DNA of 64,000 nt, taken from a virus. The stretch lies in IMG/VR virus record IMGVR_UViG_3300047557_002984, positions 1 through 64,000 of that record. One strand, 5' to 3'. The notes under the pieces are model-generated. The model made no database searches, was not told the DNA's origin, and saw only the letters and a list, made by a program, of their open reading frames with translations. The translations under genes and the position numbers were made by a program. This document shows, one piece after another, positions 62,224 to 64,000 of the stretch (position 1 is its first letter; each line of letters opens with the position of its first letter).

Positions 62224-62610
62224 ATGACCGAGCAACAAACCAAGGAGCTTTTCAATATCCACATCGTCACGAACGACGCCCGCACCATCTTTGCCAGCGG
62301 TCGCGACTTCTTGGAAGCGTTCGAGAAAGGCGCAACCATCGAAGGCGCATTTCTGGTCACAGCGTACTGGTTTCACCGTGAAATTCCTGCATGGATCGCC
62401 GCGCTTGACCAGCTTTACGTTGAGTACGAGTTTCACCATGGCCAGCGTGTTGACCTCGCCATCAAGTATCTGCGCGCACAGGGCGTGCAATGCCCAGAGT
62501 TCACCGATTACCTGCTGCGCCAGTCTCGTTACGGGACTGCGCCAGCGGGGAGCGTCAGCGATGTGGTATTAGGAGCGTTCCACCGCTCGCTGGATTGGAG
62601 CAATGAATGA
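62224..62610 (+). CDS. Phage protein, unknown function
   Basis: 128 residues from ATG at 62224, TAAGGAGGGGCGCT upstream. 'FNIHIVTNDARTIFASGRDF' and 'YVEYEFHHGQRVDLAIKYLR'. Alpha/beta protein. Not recognised. Confidence 0.65.
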   Translation: MTEQQTKELFNIHIVTNDARTIFASGRDFLEAFEKGATIEGAFLVTAYWFHREIPAWIAALDQLYVEYEFHHGQRVDLAIKYLRAQGVQCPEFTDYLLRQSRYGTAPAGSVSDVVLGAFHRSLDWSNE

Positions 62611-62864
62611 CAGATCAAGGCTTAATTGGCAAAACTGTCTATTGGGTAAGCGTTGGCCACATCTCGCGCGGTGTGGTCAGGGATAGCCGTGAGGTTATCT
62701 GGCCTAACGACACGCTCACGATTGAGCATGTGGACGGATACAAGCAAACTATCGGCGCGTCACGCGTCCACTGCGATCCGCTTGATGCCGCCAGAGAAGC
62801 GCGGGAATGCGCGGAGGCGCTGCTGGATGCAGCGAATCAGTTGGAAAAGGAGGCAAGCGAATGA
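62607..62864 (+). CDS. Small SH3-like protein, unknown function
   Basis: 85 residues, ATGA coupling. 'KTVYWVSVGHISRGVVRDSR' looks like a small beta-barrel, then a helical end that closes with EASE. End sequence shared with the next three genes. Confidence 0.6.
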   Translation: MTDQGLIGKTVYWVSVGHISRGVVRDSREVIWPNDTLTIEHVDGYKQTIGASRVHCDPLDAAREARECAEALLDAANQLEKEASE

Positions 62865-63241
62865 ACCCAGACCACAACGCCCTAAACCACTTTCTTGCAG
62901 CAGCAATGGGCGAGGATGAATTTCTGCCGCGATGCTTCGCGGAACGCCACGCCATCAACGGCGATGGCGATTGTTTGGATTGCGGCATTGACGCGCACGA
63001 ATCGCCGCAAGTGCCGCCGGATTATGCCGGGAATCAAGCGGAAAGCAGACGCTTGCTGGCGTGGATCAACCGGCAATACGGCGGGGTAAGGTTGCGGTTT
63101 ATGAAACACTTATGCGACCTGTGCGAATTGCACGCCCCGCTATCGCTCTTAGAGGTGCTAACGCTGATGGCTGAAGTGCCACTGCTCGCGATTGCGCAGG
63201 CAGCGGAGTTGACGATTAAAGAGAAGGAGGCAAGCAAATGA
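62861..63241 (+). CDS. Cysteine-containing phage protein
   Basis: 126 residues. 'GDCLDCGIDAHESPQVPPDY' and 'HLCDLCELHAPLSLLEVL' supply two CxxC pairs. Ends EASK. Unknown function. Confidence 0.65.
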   Translation: MNPDHNALNHFLAAAMGEDEFLPRCFAERHAINGDGDCLDCGIDAHESPQVPPDYAGNQAESRRLLAWINRQYGGVRLRFMKHLCDLCELHAPLSLLEVLTLMAEVPLLAIAQAAELTIKEKEASK

Positions 63242-63432
63242 ACCTGATTAAGCTTATCAAGCAATGCTTATGCGATCACAACTGGATCGCGCGAATTAAG
63301 GAAAGCAAAGAGAAATGGCAACCCGATACGCACTGGCGCGTAATCGCCGCTGAGTATCGCTGCCCAAAATGCGGGAAAACGCGCCCAATGGACGAAGAAG
63401 AGGCGCAACTACTCGCGGAGGCAAGCAAATGA
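63238..63432 (+). CDS. Small zinc-ribbon protein
   Basis: 64 residues. 'IKQCLCDHNWIARIKESKEK' (CxC-H) and 'YRCPKCGKTRPMDEEEAQLL' form a zinc ribbon often seen in phage small proteins. Ends EASK. Confidence 0.7.
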   Translation: MNLIKLIKQCLCDHNWIARIKESKEKWQPDTHWRVIAAEYRCPKCGKTRPMDEEEAQLLAEASK

Positions 63433-63800
63433 ACGAATTTACCCAAGAAGAAAAAGCCAAACTGCCCAAGTGGGCGCTGCAAAAGATTGAAATGCTTGAA
63501 TCTGAACGCCAGGCCGCAGTCACAGCGCTGCGACGGTACACTGACGAGCAAACGGGAAGCCCGTTCCGCGTGACTGAATTAGAGTGCATCGGCGAACAAG
63601 TCGGGCCGACATTCATCACGCGATACATTCAAGCCTACAAAATGGAAATCGCTTGGAAGGGCGTAGAGCTTACTGTTATCACTAAGGATGATGGCATCTT
63701 CCTATCTTGGGTGGCAGAAAATCAGAGCGTGCGCAATTTCGTAGGCTTAGTGCCCCTCGCGTTCCAACAGGCCACATTGCGCGCGGAGGCAAGCGAATGA
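63429..63800 (+). CDS. Phage protein, unknown function
   Basis: 123 residues. Helical N-terminus ('KLPKWALQKIEMLESERQAA') and a beta-rich C-terminal part. Ends EASE, sharing the junction repeat. Not recognised. Confidence 0.6.
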   Translation: MNEFTQEEKAKLPKWALQKIEMLESERQAAVTALRRYTDEQTGSPFRVTELECIGEQVGPTFITRYIQAYKMEIAWKGVELTVITKDDGIFLSWVAENQSVRNFVGLVPLAFQQATLRAEASE

Positions 63801-64000
63801 ACCAATGGCAACCAATGAGCACTGCGCCGAAGGACGGCACGAAAATTCTAGGCTGGCGGAAGGATTGCGGCGTTCTCTTGATTCGTTGGGATTGTGCCGC
63901 ATCGTTCCTAACCGCTGACGAACGGCGGCATATGGACGAAGATTACCTATCCGCGATGGATTGGTTTTGCGCCGATTTCATCACCGGCGCGCGTCTTGAG
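63797..64000 (+). CDS. DUF551-like small phage protein (partial, runs off right edge)
   Basis: ATG at 63797 overlaps the previous stop. 'NQWQPMSTAPKDGTKILGWR' is the N-terminal signature of phage DUF551-like proteins. At least 68 residues; the end is outside the window. Confidence 0.7.
   Translation, partial: MNQWQPMSTAPKDGTKILGWRKDCGVLLIRWDCAASFLTADERRHMDEDYLSAMDWFCADFITGARLE

Larger units (their letters stand above)
62849..63800 (+). repeat. Repeated gene-junction sequence GGAGGCAAGC(A/G)AATGA
   Basis: Occurs at about 62849, 63226, 63417 and 63785, at the ends of four consecutive genes. Each copy codes EASE or EASK plus stop, and carries the ribosome site (GGAGG) and overlapping ATGA start of the next gene. 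The interval is the span of the four copies. Confidence 0.8.

Overview
The window is an internal stretch of a tailed double-stranded DNA phage (or prophage) genome with siphovirus architecture and roughly 55-60% GC. Neither genome end is inside it: a tape-measure gene runs off the left edge and a small early gene runs off the right edge. No ribosomal RNA, ordinary tRNA or bacterial housekeeping operon is present. Start and stop codons of neighbouring genes overlap throughout (TAATG, ATGA, TGATG), as is usual for phage. A tyrosine recombinase and a divergent regulatory region point to a temperate ancestry. The host cannot be read from the sequence; a secreted 162-residue protein at the left end reminds me of acidobacterial secreted proteins, which is only a weak hint.

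Layout. (1) About 1-17 kb, minus strand, transcribed right to left: terminase small and large subunits, DUF4055-type portal, zinc-ribbon protein, scaffold, major capsid, decoration-like protein, connectors, tail completion proteins, tail tube, tail assembly chaperone with a -1 frameshift (GGGAAAA), tape measure. One plus-strand gene with its own promoter and signal peptide (a moron) interrupts this block. A ParB/DNA-methyltransferase fusion lies upstream of the terminase. (2) 17-20.7 kb, minus: small membrane, coiled-coil and lipoprotein genes that probably include the lysis functions; no endolysin is recognised. (3) 20.8-30 kb: mixed-strand accessory region with repeated promoter/leader cassettes, a truncated helicase, a helix-turn-helix/DUF559 nuclease, a cluster of tiny membrane proteins, candidate small RNAs, and a self-contained three-gene unit carrying a DUF1874 protein that matches the AcrIII-1 anti-CRISPR ring nuclease. 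(4) 29.7-41.9 kb, minus: sliding clamp, DUF1064, a DUF5131 gene next to an HNH endonuclease insertion, cytosine methyltransferase, dCTP deaminase, primase-helicase and a lambda-O-like initiator that contains six 23-bp iterons, the likely replication origin. (5) 42-45.2 kb, minus: small genes, a tRNA-like element and two DNA-binding-type proteins. (6) 45.2-55.4 kb: divergent promoter region, then a plus-strand early operon of about 30 small genes including a Rad52-type annealing protein, SSB and the integrase. (7) 55.3-61.4 kb, minus: HExxH protein, winged-helix phosphoesterase, two small secreted proteins and a 995-residue fibre with a signal peptide. (8) 61.4-64 kb, plus: a second small early operon driven by a promoter related to those in region 3.

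How it works together. The phage appears to load the host replisome at its own iteron origin using its own initiator, primase-helicase, clamp and SSB; no DNA polymerase is seen. Early genes seem to be controlled by at least two operator families: an ACTTG...CAAGT dyad inside three promoters of region 3, and an AAAAATCAC-N7-GTGATTTTT dyad found just upstream of both the 45.5-kb and 61.5-kb rightward promoters. Several leftward units begin with promoter, structured leader and intrinsic terminator, suggesting attenuation or antitermination. The most interesting items are the AcrIII-1-like gene, the structured leader RNA before the scaffold gene, the shared promoter cassettes, the initiator-embedded iteron origin and the HNH insertion at a DUF5131 gene.
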